From the NCBI RefSeq assembly GCF_003347015.1, contig NZ_PNFB01000005.1, positions 1 to 64,000 of the forward strand: DNA of 64,000 nucleotides, written 5' to 3'. Position 1 is the first letter of the stretch. Each line of letters starts with the position of its first letter. Origin of the DNA: Brachybacterium sp. YJGR34 (lineage in GTDB: Bacteria; Actinomycetota; Actinomycetes; Actinomycetales; Dermabacteraceae). Position numbers and translations under genes: made by a program. Under the pieces are notes generated by a model. It was not told the origin of the DNA. It made no database searches and was given only the letters and a program-made list of their open reading frames with translations. Shown in pieces: positions 25,437 to 35,013 of the stretch.

Positions 25437-26990
25437 GTGTCAGAACCCGCCGCCTCCTGCTCGTCCGCCGCCTCGGACGGCGCCAGCGCACCCGATGCCA
25501 CCGCGTCCGGTGAGCTCACCGCCGAGGACGTCGCCACGGCCCTGCGGGTGCTGCAGGCGGCGCCCACCCTGACCGAGGGCAGCGAGGACCTCGTGGCGAT
25601 CGTCCGCGCCACCCGCACCTTCACCAAGCGCCTGACGAAGACGCGGCGCGGCACCAAGACCTGGGCGCAGCGCAAGGCCGACCGGGCCGTGGTCGAGGCG
25701 ACCGCCACCGGGTCCCCGCTGCGCATCGACGACGAGACCAGGGGGATCCCGCTGGTATCCTCGGCGCGCGGCGCCTTCGCCGGGGAGCTGCAGAAAGCGC
25801 GCGGCTGCTACATCTGCAAGGTCGAGTACACCCTGGTGGACGCCTTCTACCACGGGCTCTGCCCGGACTGCGCGGCGATGTCCCACACCAAGCGGGATCA
25901 GCGCACGGACCTCACGGGCAAGCGGGCGCTGCTCACGGGAGGCCGCGCCAAGATCGGCATGTACATCGCGCTGCGCCTGCTGCGCGACGGGGCGCACACC
26001 ACGATCACCACGCGCTTCCCCAAGGACGCCAGCCGACGGTTCGCGCAGATGGAGGACGCCGCGGACTGGATCCACCGGCTCACGATCGTCGGCATCGATC
26101 TGCGTGACCCCACCCAGGTGGTCGCCCTCGCCGATGACGTCGCCGCCGCCGGCCCCCTGGACATCCTCATCAACAACGCCGCCCAGACCGTGCGGCGCTC
26201 ACCCTCCTCGTACTCCGCCCTGATCGAGGCGGAGGAGGCCCCGCTGCCCAGCGACCTCACCCTGCCGGAGATGATGAGCTTCGACCGCATCTCCGAGGCG
26301 CACCCCGCGGCGATCGCCGGGGTGCTGGACGCGCAGTCCGTCCCGCATCACGACGGGGAGTCCCTGGAGCACGCCCGATCGGCGCAGAGCGCGGCGTCGA
26401 TGACCGCTCTCGCGCTGCGCGCCGGCGGGGCCAGCCTCGAGGCGCACCGGGCGGGGACCGCGGTCGACGCGGGCGGTCTGCTCCCGGACCTGCAGACGAG
26501 CAACTCGTGGACGCAGACGGTCGACCAGGTGGATCCCCTCGAGATGCTCGAGGTGCAGCTGTGCAATGAGACCGCGCCGTTCCTCCTGATCAGTCGCCTG
26601 CGGGCCTCGCTGCGCGCCGCCGTCCAGGCCGGGGCGCGTCGCGCCTACATCGTCAACGTCTCCGCCATGGAGGGCCAGTTCTCCCGGCGCTACAAGGGCG
26701 CCGGCCACCCGCACACGAACATGGCCAAGGCGGCCCTGAACATGCTCACCCGGACCAGCGCCGGCGAAGCCTTCGAGACGGACCGCATCCTCATGACCGC
26801 GGTCGACACCGGCTGGATCACCGATGAGCGACCGCACCAGGAGAAGCTGCGCATCGCCGCGGAGGGCTGGCACGCGCCGCTGGACCTCGTGGACGGTGCC
26901 GCCCGGGTGTACGACCCGATCGTGCGCGGCGAGGCCGGCGAGGACCTCTACGGCTGCTTCGTCAAGGACTACGCGCCCAGCCCCTGGTGA
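25437..26990 (+). CDS. SDR-like oxidoreductase with N-terminal helical region and CxxC pair
   Basis: 517 aa, starting with a GTG seven bases after a TACACT -10 box, so probably leaderless. Residues 25-110 are a charged helical region. Residues 120-150 hold CYICKVEY and HGLCPDC, a likely zinc knuckle. From about 160 an SDR domain follows with LLTGGRAKIGMYIALRLL and LDILINNAAQT. A roughly 80-residue insertion (280-360) interrupts the fold. The YxxxK site is changed: Lys431 is present but Tyr is Thr427 (HPHTNMAK). Function unknown; possibly a non-classical reductase or a binding protein. Confidence 0.7.
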   Translation: MSEPAASCSSAASDGASAPDATASGELTAEDVATALRVLQAAPTLTEGSEDLVAIVRATRTFTKRLTKTRRGTKTWAQRKADRAVVEATATGSPLRIDDETRGIPLVSSARGAFAGELQKARGCYICKVEYTLVDAFYHGLCPDCAAMSHTKRDQRTDLTGKRALLTGGRAKIGMYIALRLLRDGAHTTITTRFPKDASRRFAQMEDAADWIHRLTIVGIDLRDPTQVVALADDVAAAGPLDILINNAAQTVRRSPSSYSALIEAEEAPLPSDLTLPEMMSFDRISEAHPAAIAGVLDAQSVPHHDGESLEHARSAQSAASMTALALRAGGASLEAHRAGTAVDAGGLLPDLQTSNSWTQTVDQVDPLEMLEVQLCNETAPFLLISRLRASLRAAVQAGARRAYIVNVSAMEGQFSRRYKGAGHPHTNMAKAALNMLTRTSAGEAFETDRILMTAVDTGWITDERPHQEKLRIAAEGWHAPLDLVDGAARVYDPIVRGEAGEDLYGCFVKDYAPSPW

Positions 26991-27073
26991 GGGCAGGGGC
27001 GGCCGAGATCCGCGCCGTGCGCGCCGCGGGAGCAGGTCTTGTCCGCCGGGGTGCCGCGTGCCAGCCTGAGGTC

Positions 27074-27355
27074 ATGTGCCGGAACATCAGACCGCTCCAC
27101 AACTTCGCCCCCGAGGCCACCTCCCAAGAGGTACATGACGCGGCCCTGCAGTACGTGCGCAAGGTCAGCGGGATGACGAAGCCGTCCCAGGCCAATGCTG
27201 AGGTCTTCGATCGAGCCGTCGCCGAGATCGCCCACGCCACCGAGCATCTGCTGGCGGATCTGGTGACCTCGGCGCCTCCGAAGGACCGCGAGGTGGAGCG
27301 GGAGAAGGCCCGCGCCCGCTCCGCGAAGCGGTTCCCGGCGGCCAGCGCGTCCTGA
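27074..27355 (+). CDS. DUF2277 domain protein
   Basis: 93 aa. It begins MCRNIRPLHNFAPEATSQEV, the recognisable start of DUF2277 proteins, and ends in a basic KARARSAKRF tail. Small soluble protein of unknown function, widespread in actinobacteria. No clear Shine-Dalgarno, so possibly leaderless; a longer frame upstream is not supported. Confidence 0.85.
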   Translation: MCRNIRPLHNFAPEATSQEVHDAALQYVRKVSGMTKPSQANAEVFDRAVAEIAHATEHLLADLVTSAPPKDREVEREKARARSAKRFPAASAS

Positions 27356-27426
27356 GGTCTTCGCACGCGGAGGACCGTGCCGTGCCGGTCAGCTCCCGTG
27401 TCCTGAGGATGTGCCCCGAGGCGCCG

Positions 27427-27990
27427 TCAGGCCGCGCAGGACGCGTCGATCAGCACCTCGGCGGCGCGTCGGGCCTGCGCGGCGGCGGCGGGATCCCCGG
27501 AGATGGCCGCGGTGCTCTGGGCGCCTTCGGCGAGGATCGACAGCTGATCGGCGAGCAGCGTCGGCGCGCCGAGCTCGGTGACGAGACCCGCCATGTACCG
27601 CTGGAACGACGCCTTGTGCTCCCGCACGATGCCGGCGACCTCGGGGTCTGTTCCGCCGAGCTCGCCGAAGGCGTTGAGGAATGCGCAGCCGCGGAAGGTG
27701 TCCGTGCAGAACCAGTCCTCGAGATACGAGTAGACGGCGAGGAGTCGTGCGCGCGCGTCGGGCCCGGCCGCGTCCACGCGCTGGGACAGGGACTGCTCCC
27801 AGATGTCGTGCTGGCGCGCGAGCACTGCGGTGACGAGGTCGTTCTTGGACGGGTACAGCCCGTAGAGCCTGCGCAGCGACACCCCCGCCGCCGTGCGGAG
27901 ATCCGCCATGCCGACGGCGGCATATCCCTTGCGGTAGAAGAGCTCCTCGGCCGCGGTGAGGATTCGCCGGCGCGCCTCGATGTCGTCCAT
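27427..27990 (-). CDS. TetR/AcrR-family repressor
   Basis: 187 aa. The N-terminal helix-turn-helix spans about 7-53 (ILTAAEELFYRKGYAAVGMA, then VSLRRLYGLYPSKNDLV). The C-terminal ligand domain carries the WFCTDTFRGCAFLNAFGELG segment seen in TetR proteins of the YcdC/LfrR-like groups. Divergent from the hydrolase gene, with two perfect 16-bp palindromes between, so it almost certainly controls that gene and itself. The inducer is unknown. Confidence 0.88.
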   Translation of the reverse strand: MDDIEARRRILTAAEELFYRKGYAAVGMADLRTAAGVSLRRLYGLYPSKNDLVTAVLARQHDIWEQSLSQRVDAAGPDARARLLAVYSYLEDWFCTDTFRGCAFLNAFGELGGTDPEVAGIVREHKASFQRYMAGLVTELGAPTLLADQLSILAEGAQSTAAISGDPAAAAQARRAAEVLIDASCAA

Positions 27991-28003
27991 CGTCCGAGTC
28001 TAC

Positions 28004-28032
28004 TTGACGTGAGAACGATCGTTCTCTAGATT
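28004..28032 (+). promoter_or_regulatory. promoter of the hydrolase gene
   Basis: TTGACG (28004-28009), a 17-base spacer, and TAGATT (28027-28032) make one of the best sigma70-type promoters in the window. The spacer is almost entirely filled by the first operator palindrome, so repressor binding would block RNA polymerase. Confidence 0.8.
28011..28026. promoter_or_regulatory. TetR operator 1
   Basis: Perfect 16-bp palindrome GAGAACGATCGTTCTC, lying between the -35 and -10 elements. Confidence 0.85.
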
Positions 28033-28046
28033 GTGTGGCACGAGGT

Positions 28047-28951
<905 letters not shown>

Positions 28952-28977
28952 TTGACCGTTCGCTGACGCTCCCGCGG

Positions 28978-29010
28978 TGCCCCGAGGCCGGAGGCATGAC
29001 TTTCGGGGCA
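28978..29010 (+). terminator. possible terminator after hydrolase
   Basis: 8-bp stem TGCCCCGA / TCGGGGCA with a 17-base loop, 27 bases after the stop. No T-tract. Confidence 0.35.
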
Positions 29011-29171
29011 TCGTGGGGGAGCGCGGTGCGAGTGGCCTTGGCGGCTGAGGGCGCCCTCGTGGAGCAGCACGTCTGAGCCGTCGTCGGCACGTCGCGAGCT
29101 CGCATACCCCACCTGTTCCACGCCTCCCGCCGCACGTACCCTGGCAGCACCACGACATGGGAGGCCTCGCC

Positions 29172-29339
29172 ATGACCGCTCGATCCGGAGAACCCACGCA
29201 CGAACCGTTCCCCGGCCCTGGGGAGCCGCCCGTCCCACAGCTCGAGGATGATGAGACGACGGCACCCCGGCCGGAGGAGGAGATCGCGGATCGGCTGCGG
29301 TCCGCGCCCGATCCGGATGGCCGCCCTCACGACGGCTGA
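29172..29339 (+). CDS. small acidic hypothetical protein
   Basis: 55 aa, rich in Pro, Glu and Asp, with no membrane segment or known motif. GGGAGG lies 7 bases before the ATG, and third codon positions are mostly G or C. The surrounding 650 bases are otherwise empty. It may be a real small protein, but codon bias alone cannot prove it. An earlier ATG at 29157 would add five residues and lacks a ribosome site. Confidence 0.4.
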   Translation: MTARSGEPTHEPFPGPGEPPVPQLEDDETTAPRPEEEIADRLRSAPDPDGRPHDG

Positions 29340-29445
29340 CACGCAGGGCACCGCACACGATCACGTCGCCCCGGTGGGGCCGTGACTCCTTGGAGCATGC
29401 GGAGCAGTTTCTCCTCGAGATCAGTGGTGCTGTCGATCTACTGAC

Positions 29446-29470
29446 CCGCACCGCACCGCACCGCACCGCA
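29446..29470 (+). repeat. (CCGCA)5 pentanucleotide repeat
   Basis: Five exact tandem copies of CCGCA in the gap before the metallophosphoesterase gene. It is not within a supported gene. Confidence 0.7.
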
Positions 29471-29640
29471 CGCCGCACGGTCGCGATGTCGCAATCACTC
29501 GTCCGCGTGAGTCGGGCGCCGGCCGATGGGCCCGACATGTCACCCTCCGGGCGATTCCTCGACCGTGTTCCTGCCCCTGCCGTCGGCCGTTCAGGCCTCG
29601 TTCGGAGCGATGTGACCCGGCCCGCATAGCTTCCGCGGAC

Positions 29641-31815
29641 ATGAGTTCCCTCTCCCGCCGCTCTCTCCTCTCCGCCACCGCCGTGGGCGGTGCTGCCGTC
29701 GCCATGTATTCCCCCCATGCCCGACCCGCCGCAGCCGCCCCCACCGCCTCCGCCGACCAGGTCATCGCCTTCATCACCGACGTCCACGTGGACCCCGAGG
29801 CGGACGCCAAGATGGCCGGCGCCCAGGCCACCGTCGATGCACTCATCGCGCAGGATCCCGACCTCATCCTCCACGGCGGCGACATCACCGAGTACGGCAG
29901 CGTCGCCGAGCTGCAGGCCTGGCTGGACCTGCTCCCGGCGGGCCTGCGCGAGCGCGTCCACCACGTGCCCGGCAACCACGAGACCCGCTGGGACGCGTCC
30001 GGCTTCGAGTCCTACCGCGAGGCGATCGGGGCGCTGCAGCACTCCGTGGATCTCGGCGACCTGCACATCGTGCTGACCGACCCCACCCTCACCCAGCAGC
30101 AGGTGGGCTACCACGACCAGGCGGACCTGGACTGGCTGCACGCCGATCTCGCCCAGGCGAAGGGCCGGCCGATCCTCGCCGTGGGTCACTATCCGATCGG
30201 TGTGGACTCCTACTACATCAGCAATCGCGAGGACCTGATCTCCCTGCTGGCGGACGCGGGTGTGGCCGGTTTCCTCAGCGGCCACATCCACCGTGAGCGC
30301 ATCACCCGAGTCAACGGGATCACCGAGTTCGTGGGCGTCGCCAGCCGCAACGAGCCCGGCTTCTACCTGCTGACCCGCCAGCGCGGCGAGGACACGGACG
30401 AACTCCAGATCGAGCGGGTCACCGCCGCAGACCCCACCCGGCCCGACGCCGAGCCCGGCCGCCGCCCCGCCGGGACGATCGATCTCTCCCGTCCCACCCC
30501 GGACGCGCAGACACTCCGCCCGCAGAACGTGACCGCGACCGTGAGCGGGAATCAGCTCGAGGTGCGCGTGGTCGCCGCCGGCCGTGCTCCGATCGCGACC
30601 GTCGAGGGGACCATCCACCCCCACACCCGGCTGGACGGCACGGGCGAGTGGCACGCCTTCGAGGCCGACGGGCCCCACTTCGACGGTCTGCTGGACCTGT
30701 CCGCCCTGGTGCCCGGCGAGCACCGCGTGATCGTGCGCGTGACCGGCGAGGACGGGGCGATCTGGCGCGAGGTCGTCCCCTTCGCCATCGACGGCTTCAC
30801 CCCCGCGTGGACCCTCGAGGTGAACGGCAGCATCCAGGGCGCGCTCGCCGAGGTCGACGGCATAGTCGTCGCCGCGACGACGACGGGGGAGGTGCGCGGA
30901 GTCCGCGCCGATGGCGGCACGGCCAAGACCGTGTGGACCCACGAGATCGGCGCCGTCCACTCCAACCTTGCCACCGACGCGGAGACCGGCCGCGTCTTCG
31001 TTCCCACCGGCGACCACCAGGTCCACGCCTTCGACGCCGCCACCGGCGAGGTGCTGTGGTCCACGGATCTGGGGGCACCGGTGATGTCCGATCTGGGGAC
31101 CGGCGAGATCGACGGCACCGCGGTGGTGCTGGCCTGCGCGATGGAGACCTTCGCCTGCCTCGATGCCGCGACCGGTGAGGTCCGGTGGACCTGGGAGATG
31201 CCGCAGGTCAGCTGCGGCCTGCCGGTCACCGACGGGGAGCGCGTGTACGTGGGCGGCGGCGACGGCAACGCCTGGGCGGTCGACGCCCGCACCGGCGAGC
31301 CGCTGTGGCACAAGGACCACTCGAACCGCTCCGGCTCCTACTCCCGCCTCATCTACGGCCCCTGGGACACGCAGCTGCTGCTGATGCCCGAGGACCTGCT
31401 GGTGGTCGCCGCGGTGGAGCAGCTGCGGGCCGTGGACCGTGCCACCGGGGAGACGGTCTGGGAGATCACGGGCGCCTTCCGCCACTCCACCCCCACCATG
31501 CTGGGTGAGGACCTGCTGGTCACCGAGGAGGATGGCACCCTGCGAGTGATCGAGCCGGCTACAGGCACGGTCCGTCTCGAGCACGGCACCGAGCCCGACG
31601 CGTGGAACCCCGCGATGCTGATCGACGCCCCTGCCGTGACCGTGACCGGCATGTCGGGCCTGATCGAGGACGTGGACACGGACGCGGGCACCTCCGAGCT
31701 GCGCGGCCAGATCTCCCGCGACCTGATCTTCGCCTCACCGGTCGCCCTCGAGGGCGGGGCCGTGCAGGTGTTCGGCACCATGGGTGGCGAGCTGCGGGCC
31801 TACGCCCGCGGCTGA
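29641..31815 (+). CDS. Tat-exported metallophosphoesterase fused to PQQ-type beta-propeller
   Basis: 724 aa. A twin-arginine signal (LSRRSLLSATAVGGAAVA) is followed by a calcineurin-like phosphoesterase domain (about 40-260) with the full metal set: ITDVHVD, LHGGDITEYG, VPGNHETRW, GHYPIG and LSGHIHRE. After a linker and a beta-sandwich-like region, residues 400-724 form repeated blades of the type D-A-x-T-G-E-x-x-W (FDAATGEVLW, LDAATGEVRW, VDARTGEPLW, VDRATGETVW), a PQQ-enzyme-like propeller. It acts outside the membrane; the substrate is unknown. TAGCTT eight bases before the ATG and no Shine-Dalgarno suggest a leaderless mRNA. Confidence 0.85.
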   Translation: MSSLSRRSLLSATAVGGAAVAMYSPHARPAAAAPTASADQVIAFITDVHVDPEADAKMAGAQATVDALIAQDPDLILHGGDITEYGSVAELQAWLDLLPAGLRERVHHVPGNHETRWDASGFESYREAIGALQHSVDLGDLHIVLTDPTLTQQQVGYHDQADLDWLHADLAQAKGRPILAVGHYPIGVDSYYISNREDLISLLADAGVAGFLSGHIHRERITRVNGITEFVGVASRNEPGFYLLTRQRGEDTDELQIERVTAADPTRPDAEPGRRPAGTIDLSRPTPDAQTLRPQNVTATVSGNQLEVRVVAAGRAPIATVEGTIHPHTRLDGTGEWHAFEADGPHFDGLLDLSALVPGEHRVIVRVTGEDGAIWREVVPFAIDGFTPAWTLEVNGSIQGALAEVDGIVVAATTTGEVRGVRADGGTAKTVWTHEIGAVHSNLATDAETGRVFVPTGDHQVHAFDAATGEVLWSTDLGAPVMSDLGTGEIDGTAVVLACAMETFACLDAATGEVRWTWEMPQVSCGLPVTDGERVYVGGGDGNAWAVDARTGEPLWHKDHSNRSGSYSRLIYGPWDTQLLLMPEDLLVVAAVEQLRAVDRATGETVWEITGAFRHSTPTMLGEDLLVTEEDGTLRVIEPATGTVRLEHGTEPDAWNPAMLIDAPAVTVTGMSGLIEDVDTDAGTSELRGQISRDLIFASPVALEGGAVQVFGTMGGELRAYARG

Positions 31816-31819
31816 GACG

Positions 31820-31855
31820 CCGCCGACGACAGCGCCGCCTCTGCGCGGTCGGCGG
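31820..31855 (+). terminator. possible terminator after phosphoesterase gene
   Basis: 8-bp inverted repeat CCGCCGAC / GTCGGCGG with a 20-base loop starting 5 bases after the stop; no T-tract. Confidence 0.4.
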
Positions 31856-32249
31856 AGAAGGCGGCCGTTCGACTGAGCGGCCGGGGAGGGCTCTTGCTGA
31901 CTTCCCCGGCTGCTCGGCCTTTGCGTCGTGCCGGGGCGAGTATGGACGGGTCCGCTGGTGCCGCCTGGCGAACCGTCGCGTGGATCGAGTGAATGCTGTG
32001 GCGCGATCGTCGGCGCCGTTGACGGTGATCAGGCGACTGATCCGCGGGTTCCCGTGCGCGGCGACGTAGACCCGTGCCCGGTGGGCACCTCCGGTCGCCG
32101 TCGCTGCTTTCGGGACAACTCGCTGCCCTGGTTTCTCACCGGGACTGCGAAGGGCCTCGACCGAGCCGTAAGCCTTCGGCCGTCCGACGGCCGGTGCGCC
32201 GACGGGTACCGTGCGGAGGACCTGCGTACCGGACCAGAAGGATCGCCCC
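31856..32249. other. intergenic region, no supported gene
   Basis: A minus-strand frame is open across most of it, but neither strand gives a motif, ribosome site or family match I recognise. It may hold the promoter of the following TetR gene; GTACCG and TACCGT boxes occur near 32210-32230. Confidence 0.5.
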
Positions 32250-32873
32250 ATGCCGCCCGCCCTCGACCGCCCGGCCTACGACGCCCCCATCGGGCGCCGC
32301 GGCTCCTACTCCAAGGGCGTCGCCCGGCGTCAGGAGATCCTCGACCGCGCGCTCGAGGTGTTCCGCGAGCGCGGTCCGGAGGGGACCTCGCTGCGCCGCG
32401 TCGCGGAGGAGATCGGCGTCTCCCACGGGGCGCTGCTGCACTACTTCCGCTCCAGGGAGCAGCTGCTGCTGGCCCTGTACGAGCACACCGAGGCGCACCG
32501 CCGGGACCTGCGGGAGCAGGAGGAGCCGCGCGACCTGGGGGCCACCGAGCACCTCGTGGCCGCCGCCGGGGTCAACGTGCGCGTGCCCGGCTTCGTCCAG
32601 CTCTACTCGACCCTCGTGGCCGGCTCCGTCGAGGAGGGCAGCGAGGAGACTCGGGACTACTTCACGCGCCGCTTCGAGCGGGTGCGGGACTTGACGGCCC
32701 AGCGCTTGCGCCGGCAGCAGGAGGCCGGCGAGGTGCGCGCGGACCTCGACGCCGATGCGCTCGCTGCGCTCCTGGTCGCCGCCTCCGACGGTCTGCAGAC
32801 ACAGTGGCTGCTGGACCCCGAGATCGATCTCGAGGACACGCTGGGGATGTTCAGCGAGCTGCTGCGCCCCTGA
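32250..32873 (+). CDS. TetR-family transcriptional regulator
   Basis: 207 aa. The N-terminal HTH is about 27-72 (ILDRALEVFRERGPEGTSLR, then VSHGALLHYFRSREQLL), followed by a helical ligand domain. The Tyr of the usual LYYYF is replaced by LLHYF. It lies 190 bp upstream of the Ugp-like operon in the same direction, so it may regulate that operon or an unlinked gene. AAGGA lies 8 bases before the ATG. Confidence 0.85.
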   Translation: MPPALDRPAYDAPIGRRGSYSKGVARRQEILDRALEVFRERGPEGTSLRRVAEEIGVSHGALLHYFRSREQLLLALYEHTEAHRRDLREQEEPRDLGATEHLVAAAGVNVRVPGFVQLYSTLVAGSVEEGSEETRDYFTRRFERVRDLTAQRLRRQQEAGEVRADLDADALAALLVAASDGLQTQWLLDPEIDLEDTLGMFSELLRP

Positions 32874-32902
32874 CGGTCCTCTCCACCGCGCCGTCGCCGG
32901 GC

Positions 32903-32924
32903 GTCCCGTGAACGTTTCAAGAAC
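32903..32924 (-). promoter_or_regulatory. PHO-box-like direct repeat
   Basis: On the minus strand two adjacent 11-mers read GTTCTTGAAAC and GTTCACGGGAC, close in form to the actinobacterial PhoP box (11-bp repeats starting GTTCA). It lies 138 bp before the Ugp-like operon, whose genes would be useful under phosphate limitation. It has only two units and the orientation is opposite to the operon, so it is a candidate only. Confidence 0.35.
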
Positions 32925-33061
32925 ACGAGCGTAAGAGACCGGGTGCGCCTAGAAGTACCTCTGGGGTCCGCGTAATGTGCCGAGAGGGCGACATTGGTGC
33001 CGGCATGCCGCGGCAACCGCCCTGGGAATCTGCCGCCAGTTGCGATCGGAAACGCAAAGTC

Positions 33062-33997
33062 ATGAGTTCGCAGGCCTTAGGTCGTGCCTTTGTGGCGCCG
33101 GAACGGCGCGCTGCTCGAAAGAAGAAGATGTGGAGGAGCCTCGGTGTTTTCGCGCTGCTCGCGGGCCCGAACCTTGCCCTTCTGCTGATTTTCACCTATC
33201 GGCCGATGTTCATGAGCTTCTACTACTCACTGCTCAACTGGAACGTCGGATCCGATGCCGCGCAGTTCGTCGGCGCAGCGAACTATGTCGAATGGTTCAG
33301 CGACCCTGCGTCCGGCCAGATCGTCATCACCACGGCGCTGTACGCGATCGGGACCGTCGTCGGCAGCATGACACTCGGCCTCGCGCTCGCCCTGGCCCTC
33401 AATCGGAAGCTCGTCGGTCGGGGGATCGTCCGCACCGTCACCTTTGCGCCGTACGTCCTGTCGGGCATCGCCGTCGGCTTCCTGTGGATGTACATCTTCA
33501 ACCCGAACATCGGGCTGCTCGCGACGGTCCTCGGATGGTTCGGGGTCCCCTCCCCGCAGTGGTTCACGCAGGAACCCTGGCCGCTGCTGATGCTCATCAT
33601 CGTGACGCTCTGGAAGCACATCGGATACGTCGCCCTGATCTACCTGGCCGGCCTGCAGTCGGTGCCGCAGGACCTCCGCGATGCCGCCTCCTTGGATGGG
33701 GCCGGCGCCTGGCGCACCTTGCGGGCGATCGTGCTCCCGCTGCTGGGTCCGGTGACGTTCTTCCTGCTGATCACCCTGACGCTCAGCGCGTTGCAGTCCT
33801 TCGATCTCATCCGGTCGATGACCAATGGCGGCCCTCTGGGGTCGACCAAGACGCTCATGTATCAGGTCTATGTCGAGGGCTTCCAGATCGGCCGTGGGGG
33901 GTACGGCTCCGCCGTCGCGACGATCCTGTTCGTGCTGCTCCTCCTTGTCACGCTGATCCAGATGAAGTTCGTCGAGAGGAAGGTGCATTACCGGTGA
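33062..33997 (+). CDS. sugar/glycerophosphodiester ABC transporter permease 1
   Basis: 311 aa, MalF/UgpA-type inner-membrane permease with six hydrophobic helices. The EAA loop is DLRDAASLDGAGAWRTLRAI, which docks the ATPase. No ATPase gene is in the operon, as usual for actinobacteria that share MsiK. The ATG at 33062 is chosen; the frame is open back to a GTG at 32975. An inverted pair TTGCG/CGCAA (33040-33057) lies right before the ATG and may hold a regulator or an mRNA hairpin. Confidence 0.85.
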   Translation: MSSQALGRAFVAPERRAARKKKMWRSLGVFALLAGPNLALLLIFTYRPMFMSFYYSLLNWNVGSDAAQFVGAANYVEWFSDPASGQIVITTALYAIGTVVGSMTLGLALALALNRKLVGRGIVRTVTFAPYVLSGIAVGFLWMYIFNPNIGLLATVLGWFGVPSPQWFTQEPWPLLMLIIVTLWKHIGYVALIYLAGLQSVPQDLRDAASLDGAGAWRTLRAIVLPLLGPVTFFLLITLTLSALQSFDLIRSMTNGGPLGSTKTLMYQVYVEGFQIGRGGYGSAVATILFVLLLLVTLIQMKFVERKVHYR

Positions 33998-34923
33998 GCG
34001 TCATCATCGAGCGGTCGTCCGCTGCCGAGCACCTCACGGGAGAGCTCCCGGAAGCTCCCGCGCCGACACCGCTGGCCCGGCGGCGGCGCACCCGCAGCCC
34101 GGGATCGATCGCGCTGGACAGCGGCCTCTACGTGACGCTGATGCTGGCGGTGATCGTCATGGCGTTCCCGGTGATCTGGATGCTCCTGTCGAGCTTCAAG
34201 ACCACCGCAGAGGTCTCGGCCGTGCCGATCCAGTGGCTCCCGGAGAACTGGAATGCCGACAACTATGCGGCTGTCGCGAACTCCATCCCGATCGGACGGA
34301 TGTTCTTCAACAGTGTCATGATCACCGCGGTCGGAACCGGCCTCAAGGTGCTGCTCGGCCTCACCTGCGCCTATGCACTCGTCTTCGTGAACATTCCGTT
34401 CAAGAATGTGGCATTCCTGCTGGTCCTGTTCACTCTGTTGATCCCGGGGCAGATCACGATCATCCCGAACTACACGCTGATCGCCGGGCTCGACCTGACC
34501 AACACGTATGTCGGAATCATCCTTCCCGGAGTGGCGAGTGCCTTCGCGACCTTCCTGTTCCGCCAGCAATTCATGCAGTTGCCGATATCGTTGCTGGAGG
34601 CCGCGGAACTCGATGGGGCAGGCCATCTTCGTCGCCTCTTCCGCATCGTCGTGCCGATCTCCGTCCCGACCATCGCAGCGGTCACGCTCGTGACGATCGT
34701 CGGTGAATGGAACGAGTACCTGTGGCCCAGCCTGGTGGCGAAGAGTCCGGAGCTCATGACCCTGCCCGTCGGCCTCACCCACCTCCAGGACATCGAAGGA
34801 GTCCAGAACTGGGGTGTGCTCCTGGCCGCCACCACGCTCCTGACTCTGCCGATCCTGATCGTCTTCATGGTGCTTCAGCGCCGTCTCGTCGCGGGTCTCA
34901 CCGCCGGCGCGGTCACCGGCTGA
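33994..34923 (+). CDS. sugar/glycerophosphodiester ABC transporter permease 2
   Basis: 309 aa MalG/UgpE-type permease, six helices; EAA loop LLEAAELDGAGHLRRLFRI. The GTG start overlaps the first permease by 4 bp. Works as a heterodimer with it in the membrane. Compared with neighbours, this gene uses more A/T-ended codons (for example around 34560-34620). Confidence 0.88.
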   Translation: MSVIIERSSAAEHLTGELPEAPAPTPLARRRRTRSPGSIALDSGLYVTLMLAVIVMAFPVIWMLLSSFKTTAEVSAVPIQWLPENWNADNYAAVANSIPIGRMFFNSVMITAVGTGLKVLLGLTCAYALVFVNIPFKNVAFLLVLFTLLIPGQITIIPNYTLIAGLDLTNTYVGIILPGVASAFATFLFRQQFMQLPISLLEAAELDGAGHLRRLFRIVVPISVPTIAAVTLVTIVGEWNEYLWPSLVAKSPELMTLPVGLTHLQDIEGVQNWGVLLAATTLLTLPILIVFMVLQRRLVAGLTAGAVTG

Positions 34924-35013
34924 TCCGTCCGGCTCTACCGCCAAGATCACCCCTGACGACCCCACAGTCTTCCCAGCACCGCTCGCCGTCAGATCACTAG
35001 GAGTAGACAGACC

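Noticed and set aside
29446-29470. (CCGCA)5 as a phase-variation switch
   Set aside because: The repeat is not in a supported gene and lies about 170 bp before the next start, so frame switching cannot apply; an effect on promoter spacing is not evident.
32975-33061. Longer N-terminus for the first Ugp-like permease
   Set aside because: Residues from the GTG at 32975 are Pro/Arg/Cys-rich, unlike permease N-termini, and the region carries regulatory-like dyads.
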